Origin: Gammaproteobacteria bacterium
Lineage (GTDB): Bacteria; Pseudomonadota; Gammaproteobacteria; Steroidobacterales; Steroidobacteraceae
Length of the DNA stretch: 64,000 nt
Assembly (NCBI GenBank): GCA_016874555.1
Contig: VGTW01000001.1
Location: forward strand, 23,637 to 87,636
Reading direction: 5' to 3'
A program made the position numbers and the translations under genes. Positions 37,872-48,960 of this stretch are shown one piece after another (position 1 is the stretch's first letter; each line of letters begins with the position of its first letter). The notes below the pieces were generated by a model, which searched no databases, was not told the origin of the DNA, and worked only from the letters and a program-made list of their open reading frames with translations.

Positions 37872-39545
37872 ATGTCGAAAGTCTGGCTTGCTTCTTATCC
37901 GACTGGCGTAGCGGCTGAAATCGATCCGCAACAATACCGCTCGCTCGCCGACATGGCGGAGAGGAGCTTCTCGGAGTTCGCCTCGCGTCCGGCTTATGTA
38001 CAGATGGACAAGTCAATCAACTACGGCGAACTGGATCGCGACTCGCAAGCCTTCGGCGCATGGTTGCAACAGCGGGCTGGCCTGAAGCGCGGTGATCGCG
38101 TCGCCATCATGATGCCTAACGTGCTGCAGTATCCGATCACTTTGTTCGGTGTGCTTCGCGCCGGCGGTACGGTGGTCAACACCAATCCGCTTTACACCGC
38201 CCGTGAACTCGAACACCAGCTACGCGACTCCGGCGCCGAAACCATCATCATCCTCGAAAACTTTGCCCACGTATTGCAGGAAGTGATCGGGAGCACGCGC
38301 GTGCGTACCGTGATCGTGACCAGCGTCGGCGAACTGCTCGGCTTTCCCAAAGGCAAGATCATCGACTTTGTGGTCCGACGCGTTCGCAAAGCCGTTCCAC
38401 CGTGGCAATTGTCTGGCGCCTTACGCTTCGCTGCAGTGCTGCGCGAGGGGCGCACGCTGCAGCTGACCAAGCTCGATCTGCATCATGGTGATCTGGCCTT
38501 CCTGCAATACACCGGCGGCACGACAGGCGTTTCGAAGGGCGCCATGTTGAGTCACGGCAATATGGTCGCCAACGTACTGCAGTCCACGGCCTGGACCGAG
38601 CCCGTGATGCCGCGCGGCGAAGTCGGCATTGCCATCACGGCGTTACCTCTTTACCACATCTTTGCCCTGACGGCGAACTGCATCCTCTTCCTGCGCTTGG
38701 GTTGGACTAATATATTGATCACCAACCCGCGTGATTTTCCAGGCTTCATCGCCGAGCTCAAAAAATATCGCTTCACCTACATGTCGGGGGTCAACACGCT
38801 ATTCAACGCGCTGCTGCATACGCCCGGCTTCGATCAACTCGACTTCACCAATCTGCGTTGCACACTGGGCGGCGGTATGGCCGTGCAGCGCGCGGTCGCC
38901 GAGCGCTGGAAGCAAGTGACCGGCTGCATCCTCACTCAGGCCTGGGGTCTCACCGAAACGTCGCCCGCCGCCTGCATCAACCCGATCGCCGTCGACTTTA
39001 ACGATTCGATCGGTTTACCGATCTCATCGACCGAGATCGGTATCGCCGATGACAACGGCAACATGCTGCCGACCGGCGAACTCGGCGAGATCTGCGTGCG
39101 CGGTCCGCAAGTCATGCAGGGCTACTACAACCGCCCCGAAGAAACCGCAAAGGTGATGCTGCCCGGCGGTTGGCTACGGACAGGAGACATCGGCCACATG
39201 GACGACAAAGGCTTCGTCTACATCGAAGATCGCAAGAAGGACATGATCAACGTCTCGGGCTTCAATGTTTACCCGAACGAAGTCGAGGGCGTCGCCGTCA
39301 CCCACCCGGGCGTGCTCGAAGTGGCTGCAGTCGCCAAGACCGACGAGCGTTCCGGCGAAGCGGTAGCGCTTTTCGTGGTACGCAAAGATCCGAAGCTCAC
39401 CGAGAACGACATCATCGAGTACTGCCGCGCCGCGCTCACTGGCTACAAGGTGCCGCACTACGTTTATTTCCGCAGCGAACTGCCGAAGACCAACGTCGGT
39501 AAGATTTTGCGGCGCGAGCTGCGCGACGAAGCGCAAAAACTCTAG
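37872..39545 (+). CDS. fadD: Long-chain fatty-acid-CoA ligase
   Basis: QYTGGTTGVSKGAMLSHGN, GWLRTGDIGHMDDKGFVYIEDRKKDMINVSGFNVYPNEVE. Confidence 0.95.
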   Translation: MSKVWLASYPTGVAAEIDPQQYRSLADMAERSFSEFASRPAYVQMDKSINYGELDRDSQAFGAWLQQRAGLKRGDRVAIMMPNVLQYPITLFGVLRAGGTVVNTNPLYTARELEHQLRDSGAETIIILENFAHVLQEVIGSTRVRTVIVTSVGELLGFPKGKIIDFVVRRVRKAVPPWQLSGALRFAAVLREGRTLQLTKLDLHHGDLAFLQYTGGTTGVSKGAMLSHGNMVANVLQSTAWTEPVMPRGEVGIAITALPLYHIFALTANCILFLRLGWTNILITNPRDFPGFIAELKKYRFTYMSGVNTLFNALLHTPGFDQLDFTNLRCTLGGGMAVQRAVAERWKQVTGCILTQAWGLTETSPAACINPIAVDFNDSIGLPISSTEIGIADDNGNMLPTGELGEICVRGPQVMQGYYNRPEETAKVMLPGGWLRTGDIGHMDDKGFVYIEDRKKDMINVSGFNVYPNEVEGVAVTHPGVLEVAAVAKTDERSGEAVALFVVRKDPKLTENDIIEYCRAALTGYKVPHYVYFRSELPKTNVGKILRRELRDEAQKL

Positions 39546-40711
39546 AGCGGGTCATCGGCGCTGAACAGGCGCCGATGCTCGCCGATGGCGTAACGATCCG
39601 TCATGCCGGCCACGTAGTCGGCCACCGCGCGCGCCCGACCCGCGAGCCCCGCGGCCGACTCTGCCGTTGCCGCTGCATCGCGATGCTCGCGTGGTAGCAG
39701 ATCGATGTCGCGCATCAAGCCCGCGAACAACTCACGCAACACTTTGCGTGCCTTATCAGTCATGCCGAGTACGCGGTGGTGACGATACAGATTGGCATTC
39801 AAGAAACGCTTGAGTTCGAGATGCTCGGCGTAGGCAGCCTCACTCAAAGAAATCAAGGGTGATTCCTGGCTGCGTACGTCATCGATGCTGCGCACCCTCG
39901 CAGCGGCGATCTGAGCGCGGCTAGTGTTGACCACATCGACGACCACGCGATTGATCATGCGGCGGATGGTCTCGTGGATCACCCGGCGTCCGGTAAGTTG
40001 CGGATAGCGCTCGAGTACCGCCGCGTATTCGCGACCGAAAACGACCACCTCGCGAAGTGCATCGATCTCCACGAGTCCAGAGCGCAGGCCATCGTCGACA
40101 TCGTGATTGTTATAGGCAATCGCGTCGGCTAAGTTGGCGAGCTGCGCTTCGAGGCCGGGCTGTTGGCGCCGCAAAAAGCGCTCGCCGAGTTCACCGAGCA
40201 GTCGGGCATTGTTAGCCGAACAGTGCTTGAGAATACCCTCGCGAGTTTCGAAGGTCAGATTGAGTCCTGGGAAGTCTGCATAACGCTCCTCTAGCAAATC
40301 GACCACGCGCAGCGACTGCAGGTTGTGTTCAAAGCCGCCGTAGTCCCACATGCATTCATTGAGCGCATCCTGCCCGGCGTGACCGAACGGCGTGTGTCCG
40401 AGATCGTGCGCCAGGCAAATGGCCTCGGTGAGCGTTTCGTGCAAACCGAGCGCCTGCGCGATGGTGCGCCCGATCTGCGCAACTTCCATCGAGTGCGTAA
40501 GACGAGTACGGTAAAGATCACCTTCGTGATTGACGAACACCTGCGTTTTGTAGACCAGTCGACGAAAGGCGTTTGAGTGCACGATGCGATCGCGATCGCG
40601 CTGAAATTCGCCACGTAACTGCGGCGGCGGCTCGCGGTAACGACGCCCGCGCGAGATTGCATCTTGTGCTGCCCACGGCGCAGCGCCCGCAGCCATGGTC
40701 GCGCTCGTCAT
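39542..40711 (-). CDS. dgt: Deoxyguanosinetriphosphate triphosphohydrolase-like protein
   Basis: RDRIVHSNAFRRLVYKTQVF, RTRLTHSMEVAQIGR, CLAHDLGHTPFGHAGQ, HD motif. Confidence 0.93.
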   Translation of the reverse strand: MTSATMAAGAAPWAAQDAISRGRRYREPPPQLRGEFQRDRDRIVHSNAFRRLVYKTQVFVNHEGDLYRTRLTHSMEVAQIGRTIAQALGLHETLTEAICLAHDLGHTPFGHAGQDALNECMWDYGGFEHNLQSLRVVDLLEERYADFPGLNLTFETREGILKHCSANNARLLGELGERFLRRQQPGLEAQLANLADAIAYNNHDVDDGLRSGLVEIDALREVVVFGREYAAVLERYPQLTGRRVIHETIRRMINRVVVDVVNTSRAQIAAARVRSIDDVRSQESPLISLSEAAYAEHLELKRFLNANLYRHHRVLGMTDKARKVLRELFAGLMRDIDLLPREHRDAAATAESAAGLAGRARAVADYVAGMTDRYAIGEHRRLFSADDPL

Positions 40712-40727
40712 GCGAATGTTTGGCACA

Positions 40728-41798
40728 TCACGCGAGATGAGCCTCGAGTGTGGCTGCAAGCGTCTCCTCTGCATAGTCGTCGGTCACGAAAGCGCGACCA
40801 ATACCGCGCATCAGGATGAGTCGTACTCGACCCGTCTTGACCTTCTTGTCGAGGCTCATCGCGGCACGCGCCGCCGCAGGGCTGAGCTCGCCGCGCGCAT
40901 CGGTACGCAAACCTAGCTGTTGCAGCAAAGATTCGATGCGCAGCAAGTCGGCTTTTTCCATGAGCCCAGCGCGCTCTGACATCGAGGCGGCCATGCGCAA
41001 GCCCGCTGCGACCGCCTCGCCATGTAGCCAGCGCGAATAACCCGTGGCGTTCTCGATCGCATGGCCAAAGGTATGGCCGAGATTTAGCAAAGCGCGATCG
41101 CCTTGCTCGTGCTCATCACGGACCACGATCTCGGCTTTGATACTGCAGCTGCGATGCACGGCATATATCAGCGTTTCGCTATCGAGCGCCAGCAATCGCT
41201 CGGCATTGCGCTCGAGCCAGGCAAACAAATCGGCGTCGCAAATGAGTCCGTACTTCACCACTTCGGCGAGGCCTGCGCGCAGTTCGCGCAGCGGCAAACT
41301 ACGTAGGGTATCGATGTCGATCACCACCGCACGCGGCTGGTGGAAGGCGCCGATCATGTTTTTGCCTAGCGGATGATTGACGCCGGTCTTGCCACCGACC
41401 GACGAGTCGACTTGTGCAAGCAGCGTGGTCGGAATCTGCACGAAGGCAATGCCGCGCTGATAGCAGGCGGCAGCGAAGCCCGCCATGTCGCCGACCACGC
41501 CGCCGCCAAGCGCGACGATCAAGTCGTCGCGAGCGAAACGGTGCTCGAGCAGTGCGTCGAAAATTCTCGTGGCGGTGGCGAGCGTTTTGTACGATTCGCC
41601 ATCCGACAACACGATGTCATGGGTTTCACCGCCCGCTCGCGCTGCTCGGATGTTCGCTGCGTAGAGCGGCGCCACTATTTCGTTTGTCACGACCGCTACT
41701 TTGCGGGCACGCAGCAGGCCGGCGAGCCAAGTCGCATCGCGCAATAAACCGGCACCAACGTGGATCGGATAGGCGCGCTCGCCGAGCGGAACTGTCAT
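40728..41798 (-). CDS. aroB: 3-dehydroquinate synthase
   Basis: ALGGGVVGDMAGFAAACYQRGIAFVQIPTTLLAQVDSSVGGKTGVNHPLGKNMIGAFHQP. Confidence 0.96.
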   Translation of the reverse strand: MTVPLGERAYPIHVGAGLLRDATWLAGLLRARKVAVVTNEIVAPLYAANIRAARAGGETHDIVLSDGESYKTLATATRIFDALLEHRFARDDLIVALGGGVVGDMAGFAAACYQRGIAFVQIPTTLLAQVDSSVGGKTGVNHPLGKNMIGAFHQPRAVVIDIDTLRSLPLRELRAGLAEVVKYGLICDADLFAWLERNAERLLALDSETLIYAVHRSCSIKAEIVVRDEHEQGDRALLNLGHTFGHAIENATGYSRWLHGEAVAAGLRMAASMSERAGLMEKADLLRIESLLQQLGLRTDARGELSPAAARAAMSLDKKVKTGRVRLILMRGIGRAFVTDDYAEETLAATLEAHLA

Positions 41799-41891
41799 GG
41801 AAAGCGGCGAAATCATGGCTGACGAAAGTATACGCGGGCGTAACCGCACGCTGGCCGAGCCCGAGGGTCCAGATCGCTGACCCCTAGGAAC

Positions 41892-42404
41892 TTAGGCGCT
41901 ATGCAAGTGTCGGAGGATTTCGTGCACGACGTCACGGACCCGGCGTCCATCGGTACGCACGCTGAGCGCCGCCACTTCCGCATACAGCGGTGCGCGGTGG
42001 CTCATCAACTCGGCAAGACGGGCACCGATATCCGGGGTGTTAGACAGTAAAGGGCGATTTTCGCCCTGCCGTACGCGGATAAGCTGCTGCGCGACCGAGG
42101 CTTCGAGATACACGACTACACCCCCCGTGCGCAAAGCGCGGCGGTTTTCTTCGAGCAGTACTGCCCCACCGCCCGTCGACAGCACGATGCCATCACGAGC
42201 AACCAACTCTGCGATCAACTCGCGTTCACGGGCCCGAAAACCGTGCTCGCCTTCTTTCTCGAAAATGAGGGAGATATCGACACCGGTGCGTTGCTCGAGT
42301 TCGAGGTCCGCATCGACGAACGACAAACTCAGCGCCCGCGCAAGCTGCTTGCCCACCGCCGATTTTCCCGAGCCCATTGGCCCGACCAGAATAACGTTTC
42401 GCAC
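41892..42404 (-). CDS. aroK: Shikimate kinase
   Basis: ILVGPMGSGKSAVGKQLARAL, STGGGAVL. Confidence 0.96.
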   Translation of the reverse strand: MRNVILVGPMGSGKSAVGKQLARALSLSFVDADLELEQRTGVDISLIFEKEGEHGFRARERELIAELVARDGIVLSTGGGAVLLEENRRALRTGGVVVYLEASVAQQLIRVRQGENRPLLSNTPDIGARLAELMSHRAPLYAEVAALSVRTDGRRVRDVVHEILRHLHSA

Positions 42405-42521
42405 ACTGAGATCTCACACACTGCTGCCGGGGCACAAGACTACCCGAAGCCCAACGATCGCAGCGCTCCCGCAGCAGCGGCCCGGTATTGTCGGCTGGCA
42501 TTCCAGTAACATACCGACATC

Positions 42522-44969
42522 GTGAAGCGGTACCTGTCGAAAATCGCATTCCTCGCCGCTGCGGGTCTCGTGATAGGCGTGATTGCCGTGGTGGCGCTGA
42601 TCTCGGGGGCCTATCTATATCTTCAACCCTCGCTGCCGAGCGTCGAGGCGATGCGGCAGATCGAACTACAGGTACCGCTGCGCGTGTACTCGCGCGACGG
42701 AAAAGTAATCGCGCAAATCGGCGAGCAACGGCGTATTCCCGTGACCTTCGAGCAAGTACCGCCGATGGTACGCCAAGCCTTCATCGCGGCCGAGGACGAT
42801 CGTTTCTTCGAGCATTCGGGATTCGATTACCAGGGCATCCTACGTTCGATCATGGTCAACTTGCTGCCGGGATATCGGCTCGAAGGCGCGAGCACGATCA
42901 CGCAACAAACGGCAAAAAATCTGTTTCTGACTAACGATCGCACCTGGCGACGCAAGGGGCAGGAAATGTTCCTCACCTACCGCATCGAACAGGAGTTCTC
43001 CAAGGAAGAAATCCTTGGGCTTTATCTCAACGTCATCCACTTCGGCAAACGCGCCTACGGTGTCGCCGCCGCCGCCGATCTTTATTTTGGCAAAACGCTG
43101 GACCAACTGACGCTCGCCGAAGCCGCAACGCTCGCACGCGTGCCACAGGCGCCGTCGCGCTTTAATCCGATCAACAACCCCGCGGCAGCAGCACAGCGCC
43201 GCACCTACGTACTGCGCCGCATGCGCGAGTTAGGTTTCATTGATACCGAAACCGAGCGCCGTGCAACAGCAGAAAAAATCTTTGCCAGGGTACACGTACA
43301 GTCGTTCGAGGTAGAAGCACCCTATGTCGCTGAGATGGCGCGGCTCGAACTCGTGCAGCGTTTTGGCGCTGCGGCGCAGAACGAAGGCTATAAGATCTAT
43401 ACTACTATCGAACCTGCACAACAGAGTGCTGCGAACGAGGCCCTACGCACCGGTCTGCTCGATTACGACCGTCGACATGGCTGGCGTGGCACAAAGACTA
43501 CGGTGAGCATTCCGGCAAACGGCGATGAAGCCGTCTTTGAAGAATTGCTCGCAGATCAGGCGGTAAGCGGCGGCGTACTACCAGCACTGGTACTCGAGGT
43601 ACAGGACAAATCCGCGCGTGTTTATGCCCGTGGCAGCGGTATCATCACTGTGCCTTGGGAGGGTGTGGCATGGGCGCGGCCCAAAGTCGACGGGCGGCTC
43701 GGCAAGGCACCGAAAACCGCCCAGGAAATTCTCGCGCGTGGGCAGATTATCCACGTCACGCTGCAACCCACGCCGCAACTCGCACAAATTCCCGAGGCGG
43801 CCGCAGCACTCGTCGCGCTCTCCCCTGCAGACGGCGCGATCACTGCACTGGTTGGAGGCTTCGATTACTTTGATGTGGGTGCCGGTAAGTTCAATCGTGC
43901 CATTCAGGCAAGGCGCCAGCCGGGCTCGGGGTATAAGCCGTTCCTGTATTCGGCCGCGCTCAAAAATGGCTTCACGCCATCGTCACTGGTTCTTGATGCG
44001 CCTTTCGTCATCGATGATCCGCGCATGGAAGAAGCCTGGCGACCGGAAAATTCGAGTGGGGATTTCGGCGGACCCACGCGCCTGCGCGAAGCGCTAGTCA
44101 AGTCGCGCAATCTGGTCTCGATCCGCGTGCTGCAGGCAATCGGCATGGGTCCGGCCATCGCCTATGCCGAGCGCTTCGGCTTTGAGCGCACGAGCCTTCC
44201 GCGTAATCTCACCCTCTCCCTCGGCACGATGAGCGCGACGCCGCTGCAGGTCGCTGCGGGCTACGCGGTCTTCGCCAACGGCGGTCATCGTATCCAGCCA
44301 TGGTTCATTGAGCGCATCGTCGACCCGCAGGGTCACGTCGTATTCGCGGCGGCACCGCGACGCGTGGCGCTCGAATGCGATCCACCGGAGGCACTCACCG
44401 CGAATGAAGCGCCCGCAGCCGAAGCCCTGCCTGTAGCAGCAGGCTGCGACCTACCCGCCACGAAAGTCGCACCGCGCGTCATCAGTGCGCAAAATGCCTG
44501 GCTGATCACCGACATGCTGCGCGACGTGATCACGCGTGGTACCGGTCAACGTGCACGCGCGCTCGGCCGCAGCGACGTCGCCGGCAAAACCGGCACTACC
44601 AACGAAGCGCGCGACACCTGGTTCAACGGCTACAACCCGACGCTGGTGGCGTCGGTGTGGGTCGGTTTCGATCAGTCGCGACCGCTCGGCCAGGGCGAAG
44701 AGGGCAGTCGCACGGCCGTGCCCATCTGGACCGACTTCATGGCCAAGGCTCTCAAAGGCGATGCAGATCGGCCGTGGCCGATGCCCGACGGTCTCGTGCA
44801 AGTACGTATCTCGCCCGTCACCGGCGAAATCGCCAGTGCCGATGATCCCGATGCAATCTTTGAAACCTTCATGACCGATCGTCTGCCCACGGGCGGCGTT
44901 GTTGGCGAGACGAGTATGGACCCTGCGCCCCTCTCCACCGAGCAGCTACCGGCGGAGCCCATTTTCTAG
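42522..44969 (+). CDS. mrcA: Penicillin-binding protein 1A (class A)
   Basis: EDDRFFEHSGFDYQGI, GASTITQQTAKNLFLTNDRT, RQPGSGYKPFLYSAAL, GKTGTTNEARDTWF; GTG start. Confidence 0.95.
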   Translation: MKRYLSKIAFLAAAGLVIGVIAVVALISGAYLYLQPSLPSVEAMRQIELQVPLRVYSRDGKVIAQIGEQRRIPVTFEQVPPMVRQAFIAAEDDRFFEHSGFDYQGILRSIMVNLLPGYRLEGASTITQQTAKNLFLTNDRTWRRKGQEMFLTYRIEQEFSKEEILGLYLNVIHFGKRAYGVAAAADLYFGKTLDQLTLAEAATLARVPQAPSRFNPINNPAAAAQRRTYVLRRMRELGFIDTETERRATAEKIFARVHVQSFEVEAPYVAEMARLELVQRFGAAAQNEGYKIYTTIEPAQQSAANEALRTGLLDYDRRHGWRGTKTTVSIPANGDEAVFEELLADQAVSGGVLPALVLEVQDKSARVYARGSGIITVPWEGVAWARPKVDGRLGKAPKTAQEILARGQIIHVTLQPTPQLAQIPEAAAALVALSPADGAITALVGGFDYFDVGAGKFNRAIQARRQPGSGYKPFLYSAALKNGFTPSSLVLDAPFVIDDPRMEEAWRPENSSGDFGGPTRLREALVKSRNLVSIRVLQAIGMGPAIAYAERFGFERTSLPRNLTLSLGTMSATPLQVAAGYAVFANGGHRIQPWFIERIVDPQGHVVFAAAPRRVALECDPPEALTANEAPAAEALPVAAGCDLPATKVAPRVISAQNAWLITDMLRDVITRGTGQRARALGRSDVAGKTGTTNEARDTWFNGYNPTLVASVWVGFDQSRPLGQGEEGSRTAVPIWTDFMAKALKGDADRPWPMPDGLVQVRISPVTGEIASADDPDAIFETFMTDRLPTGGVVGETSMDPAPLSTEQLPAEPIF

Positions 44970-45052
44970 ATCCCGCCTCACGAGGTGTCACCCTGAAAAA
45001 GCTGCCTCCCCGTACTGAAAATCTGCGCCGTGCGCTGGCGCAGGAAGCTGCG

Positions 45053-45604
45053 CGCGTGATGGTCGAGCACGGCATCCGCGATTTTTTTTTAGCCAAGCGT
45101 AAGGCAGCGGAGCGCTTCGGTATGGTGGATGGTGCCGTGCTGCCGCGCAATACCGAAATCGAGGAGGCGTTGCAGGAGTACCAGCGTCTATTCGGCGGCG
45201 AAGCGTATCTTGAATCGCTACAGGCACAGCGCGAAGTGGCGCTAAACGTCATGCAGCGCCTCAAAGATTTTCAGCCACGGCTGGTTGGCCCGGTGCTGCA
45301 CGGTACGGCAACCGCGCATGACGACGTCACTTTGCATGTATTCGCAGACCGCACCGAGTCGGTGAGTTTTCACCTCTTGGATCAGAGGGTGCCGTTCGAG
45401 CTGGGCGAGCGGCGTACGCGCGTCAATGCTGAACGCGTGGTGCAGCAGCCTTCATTGTATATGGAAGTGGACGGTCAGCCCGTGGAGATCGTGATCTTTC
45501 CGATCGATGGCATTCGCCAGGCGCCGGTCAGCCCAGTCGATGGTCGCCCGATGCGCCGGGCCGACACCGCCGAGGTATCGGCGTTGCTAACTGCGGGTTA
45601 CTGA
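45053..45604 (+). CDS. Conserved hypothetical protein (nucleotidyltransferase-like)
   Basis: MVEHGIRDFFLAKRKAAERFG...PRNTEIEEALQEYQRLF...LVGPVLHGTATAHDDVTLHVFADRTE; start uncertain. Confidence 0.65.
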   Translation, partial: RVMVEHGIRDFFLAKRKAAERFGMVDGAVLPRNTEIEEALQEYQRLFGGEAYLESLQAQREVALNVMQRLKDFQPRLVGPVLHGTATAHDDVTLHVFADRTESVSFHLLDQRVPFELGERRTRVNAERVVQQPSLYMEVDGQPVEIVIFPIDGIRQAPVSPVDGRPMRRADTAEVSALLTAGY

Positions 45605-45625
45605 CTCACCCAGCCGCACGCGGTC

Positions 45626-46924
45626 TTAACCGCGTTTGCCGATCGGCACGTAGTCGCGCTTGACTGCACCCGTGTAGAGCTGACGCGGCCGACCGATCTT
45701 ATATGCCGGATCACTGATCATCTCTTGCCAGTGCGCCACCCAGCCCGCCGTGCGCGCAATCGCGAACATCACCGTGAACATGGAGCGCGGAATGCCGAGT
45801 GCGCTGTAGATGATGCCGGAATAAAAGTCGACATTCGGGTACAGCTTGCGCGAGATGAAGTAATCGTCTTTGAGCGCGATTTCTTCGAGTCGCTGCGCCA
45901 GCTCGAGCAACGGATTATCGGTACGCCCCATCTTGGCGAGCACGCGATAACACATGTCTCGAATAATCTTCGCGCGCGGGTCAAAATTTTTGTAGACACG
46001 ATGTCCGAAACCCATCAGCCGTACGTGGCTCTGCTTATCTTTAACCTGGACGAGAAACTTCGGAATATTATCGACATTACCAATTTCTTCGAGCATCTCA
46101 AGCACGGCTTCGTTAGCGCCACCGTGCGCCGGTCCCCACAGCGCAGAAACACCAGCCGAGATCGCTGCGTACGGGTTGGCGCCCGTCGAGCCCGCAAGAC
46201 GTACCGTCGAAGTGCTGGCATTCTGTTCGTGATCGGCGTGCAGGATGAGCAGCAGATCGAGCGCCTGCGCTGCAAGCGGATCGACGTGGTAAGGCTCGCA
46301 GGGCACGGCGTAATACATGTGCAGCAGATTGCTGCAGTAGTCGAAATCGTTGCGCGGATAGATGAACGGCTGCCCGACCGAACGCTTGTACGCCGCTGCA
46401 GCAATGGTCGGCAGCTTGGCGATGATGCGGTGCATGAAGATTTCGCGATGCCGCGGATTATTGATATCCATCGAGTCGTGGTAAAAAGCCGACATCGAGG
46501 CCACGATCGCGCTCACCATCGCCATCGGGTGCGCGTCGTAGTGAAAGCCGTTGTACATGCGCAGCAGCGACTCGTTGATCATAGTGTGTCGCTGGATACT
46601 GACGCTGAAATCGGCGAGTCGCTTCGGATTTGGCAGCTCGCCGTTGTTAAGCAAATAGGCAACCTCGATGAACGAGCTTTGCGCCGCCAGCTGCTCGATG
46701 GGGTACCCGCGATAGAGCAACACACCCTGATCGCCATCGATATAGGTGATCTTGCTCTCGGTACTCGCGGTCGCCATGAAACCGGGATCGAAGGTAAAGA
46801 CGCCGTGATCCTTGGTCAGTGAGCCGATATCCACGACGTCCGGACCGATGGTCCCGGAGCGAACGAGCAGCTCGCTGGTCTTGCCTGAGGAGGGGTCTTT
46901 CAGCTCGAATTTTTTGTTGGCCAT
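45626..46924 (-). CDS. gltA: Citrate synthase
   Basis: [63 protein letters not shown]. Confidence 0.97.
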   Translation of the reverse strand: MANKKFELKDPSSGKTSELLVRSGTIGPDVVDIGSLTKDHGVFTFDPGFMATASTESKITYIDGDQGVLLYRGYPIEQLAAQSSFIEVAYLLNNGELPNPKRLADFSVSIQRHTMINESLLRMYNGFHYDAHPMAMVSAIVASMSAFYHDSMDINNPRHREIFMHRIIAKLPTIAAAAYKRSVGQPFIYPRNDFDYCSNLLHMYYAVPCEPYHVDPLAAQALDLLLILHADHEQNASTSTVRLAGSTGANPYAAISAGVSALWGPAHGGANEAVLEMLEEIGNVDNIPKFLVQVKDKQSHVRLMGFGHRVYKNFDPRAKIIRDMCYRVLAKMGRTDNPLLELAQRLEEIALKDDYFISRKLYPNVDFYSGIIYSALGIPRSMFTVMFAIARTAGWVAHWQEMISDPAYKIGRPRQLYTGAVKRDYVPIGKRG

Positions 46925-47027
46925 GGCACGCAAATCATTGTGATTGACGCCGTCGCGACAGCACGGCTGCATTTGACGAAAGTGACACGCCGGCACCGCA
47001 GAATCAAGGCGGGTTGCGGCTATTTTT

Positions 47028-48500
47028 CTACTCGACCACCTTGTACAAAGCGCCGGCCGCAAGGTTGCGGTTCGGGTACAGGCCATTAATAAGCAGCAGT
47101 TCTTCTTTTTGGTATTTGTCGACCGGCATCGCCGCCGCGTAATCCTCGAGTCGAGTGTCCGCAGTCGCCGTACGAATGCTCACGCGATACGGCTCGGCGA
47201 GCGGATATTCCGACGGTTTGAGCGTGCGCAGCGTCTCAGCCACCGACTGGAACAGGCCGTCAGACTCGGGAACGCCGCCGCGCGATGAACGACTTGCGCC
47301 CGCGAACAGATAGGCGCTCTTGCCGCGGTACAACACCGTCCAACGCACCGGGCCCGCGCCGCCATCGAGCGGCGAACCATTGGTGGTGCGCACGGTGTAG
47401 CCCTCCATACCATTCACTGAAATCGGCTCACCACCCGCAAGAGAAGCACCCCGCAGCTGCGACAGCAAAAACTCGCGCGGACCCTGCAGCGGTGGGCGTT
47501 CCTTGAGGGTAATTTGCATCAGGGTGTCTTTACTCGGTGTGTACGCGTTCAACGCATCGCGCTCATTCTCGACCGTCCACGCTCTTGGAAAGGCAACCGT
47601 GATACCGAGCTCCGCGTGATAGAGCCGGTTACCGCGCACGATGCCCTGCGCACGGCTGGAGCCATAAGTGAGACCGTCGATCGCTTTGATGTAGCGCTCG
47701 CGGTTTTCCACCCAGCCACCGGGTGGTCCGGTATCGAATCGTCCCGAGGCTTTGGCGGCCTGAACCGCGCGCGCGTCGGGCGCCGGGTGCGAAGAAAACA
47801 ACCCGTGATAAACCCGCGGCTCGCGCCCCTCGGCGCGGGCGCGGTCAATCTCGAAGCGTTCGCCGCGCCGGAACATTTGGAAAACCTCGATCATCGACTC
47901 AGGCCGGTAACCCGCACGAGTGGAGTACTGCAAGCCGATACGGTCAGCCTCCAGCTCGTTCTCGCGACCATAGCCCTTCATCCAGGCGCTGGCGCCGAGA
48001 TTGGCTAGATCAGCGATAGCACTGGAGTTTGCGTAGATCGCCGCAGCAGCGGCAGCGAGCGAGGCGAGAACGCCACGCGTCTTGCGCTTCTGCGGGTGTT
48101 TAGCAGTGACGTGCGCCACTTCGTGCCCGAGCACGGCCGCGAGTTCTGCTTCGGAATTGAGCTGGATCAGCAGACCACGATGCACGTAGACGTAGCAGCA
48201 GCCGGTGGTGAACGCGTTGAGCGAGTCGTCATCGACGACGACGAATTTCCACTCCTCGTCGGGCAAGCTGCTCTGCCGAGCCACGCGCTGCCCGACCTCG
48301 CTGACGTAGTCTTGCAGCGCCTGGTTGTCATAGATGCCATAAGCCTTGAGGATTTGCTCGTGCGCCTTGCGCGAGCTCGCACTCTCCTGCGACTTGCGCG
48401 CTGCTGCGGGCGCACCAACCGCATCGGTAAGTAACGCCAGCGATACAATGACCGCCGCCAGCAACACCGCGAAAGCGTTCAGGTTTCTGTGCACATTCAA
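47028..48500 (-). CDS. M48 family metalloprotease
   Basis: [19 protein letters not shown] HExxH motif, [13 protein letters not shown]. Confidence 0.95.
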   Translation of the reverse strand: MNVHRNLNAFAVLLAAVIVSLALLTDAVGAPAAARKSQESASSRKAHEQILKAYGIYDNQALQDYVSEVGQRVARQSSLPDEEWKFVVVDDDSLNAFTTGCCYVYVHRGLLIQLNSEAELAAVLGHEVAHVTAKHPQKRKTRGVLASLAAAAAAIYANSSAIADLANLGASAWMKGYGRENELEADRIGLQYSTRAGYRPESMIEVFQMFRRGERFEIDRARAEGREPRVYHGLFSSHPAPDARAVQAAKASGRFDTGPPGGWVENRERYIKAIDGLTYGSSRAQGIVRGNRLYHAELGITVAFPRAWTVENERDALNAYTPSKDTLMQITLKERPPLQGPREFLLSQLRGASLAGGEPISVNGMEGYTVRTTNGSPLDGGAGPVRWTVLYRGKSAYLFAGASRSSRGGVPESDGLFQSVAETLRTLKPSEYPLAEPYRVSIRTATADTRLEDYAAAMPVDKYQKEELLLINGLYPNRNLAAGALYKVVE

Positions 48501-48572
48501 CCTCGGCTTTCCGACTGGAGACGCTGGCAGAAGTTCCGGCGCGCTGCCATCGCGGCGCTACGGCAAAAAACG

Positions 48573-48600
48573 AAAAAGGCGCCGTATCAGGCGCCTTTTT
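48573..48600. terminator. Bidirectional rho-independent terminator
   Basis: AAAAAGGCGCC-GTATCA-GGCGCCTTTTT, perfect 11-bp stem including A/T tracts, downstream of rpmE. Confidence 0.93.
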
Positions 48601-48627
48601 CGCTGCTGCAACAAGTACGCGAAACGA

Positions 48628-48840
48628 TCACCGCGCGGTGGCGGCAGCGTATCTTTTGCGGAACTTGTCGACGCGGCCCGCGGTGTCAACGATCTTCTGT
48701 TTGCCTGTATAGAACGGGTGGCAGTTCGAGCAGACTTCGATCGACAAGTCTTGGCCCATGGTCGAACGAGTCTTGAAAGTGTTGCCGCAAGAGCAAGAAA
48801 CGTTGATTTCCGTATATTCGGGATGGATCGAGGGTTTCAT
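48628..48840 (-). CDS. rpmE: 50S ribosomal protein L31 (zinc-type)
   Basis: [27 protein letters not shown]...[30 protein letters not shown]. Confidence 0.97.
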   Translation of the reverse strand: MKPSIHPEYTEINVSCSCGNTFKTRSTMGQDLSIEVCSNCHPFYTGKQKIVDTAGRVDKFRKRYAAATAR

Positions 48841-48951
48841 GGGCGGACTTCAGACTTAACCAGGCGAGTAAAAACGGCCGCGCAGTCTAAGCGCTATGCC
48901 GCGGTTTCGACAAGGGCTTAGGCCGAGCGGCGGCAGCGGCGCGGGCCGAAC

Positions 48952-48960
48952 TGTGGATAA
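48952..48960 (-). promoter_or_regulatory. DnaA-box consensus sequence (TTATCCACA on minus strand)
   Basis: TGTGGATAA on plus strand, in the 291-bp intergenic region upstream of rpmE. Confidence 0.4.

Noticed and set aside
45725-46822. 365-aa plus-strand ORF
   Set aside because: Antisense to gltA; an artefact of GC-rich codon structure with no recognisable domain.
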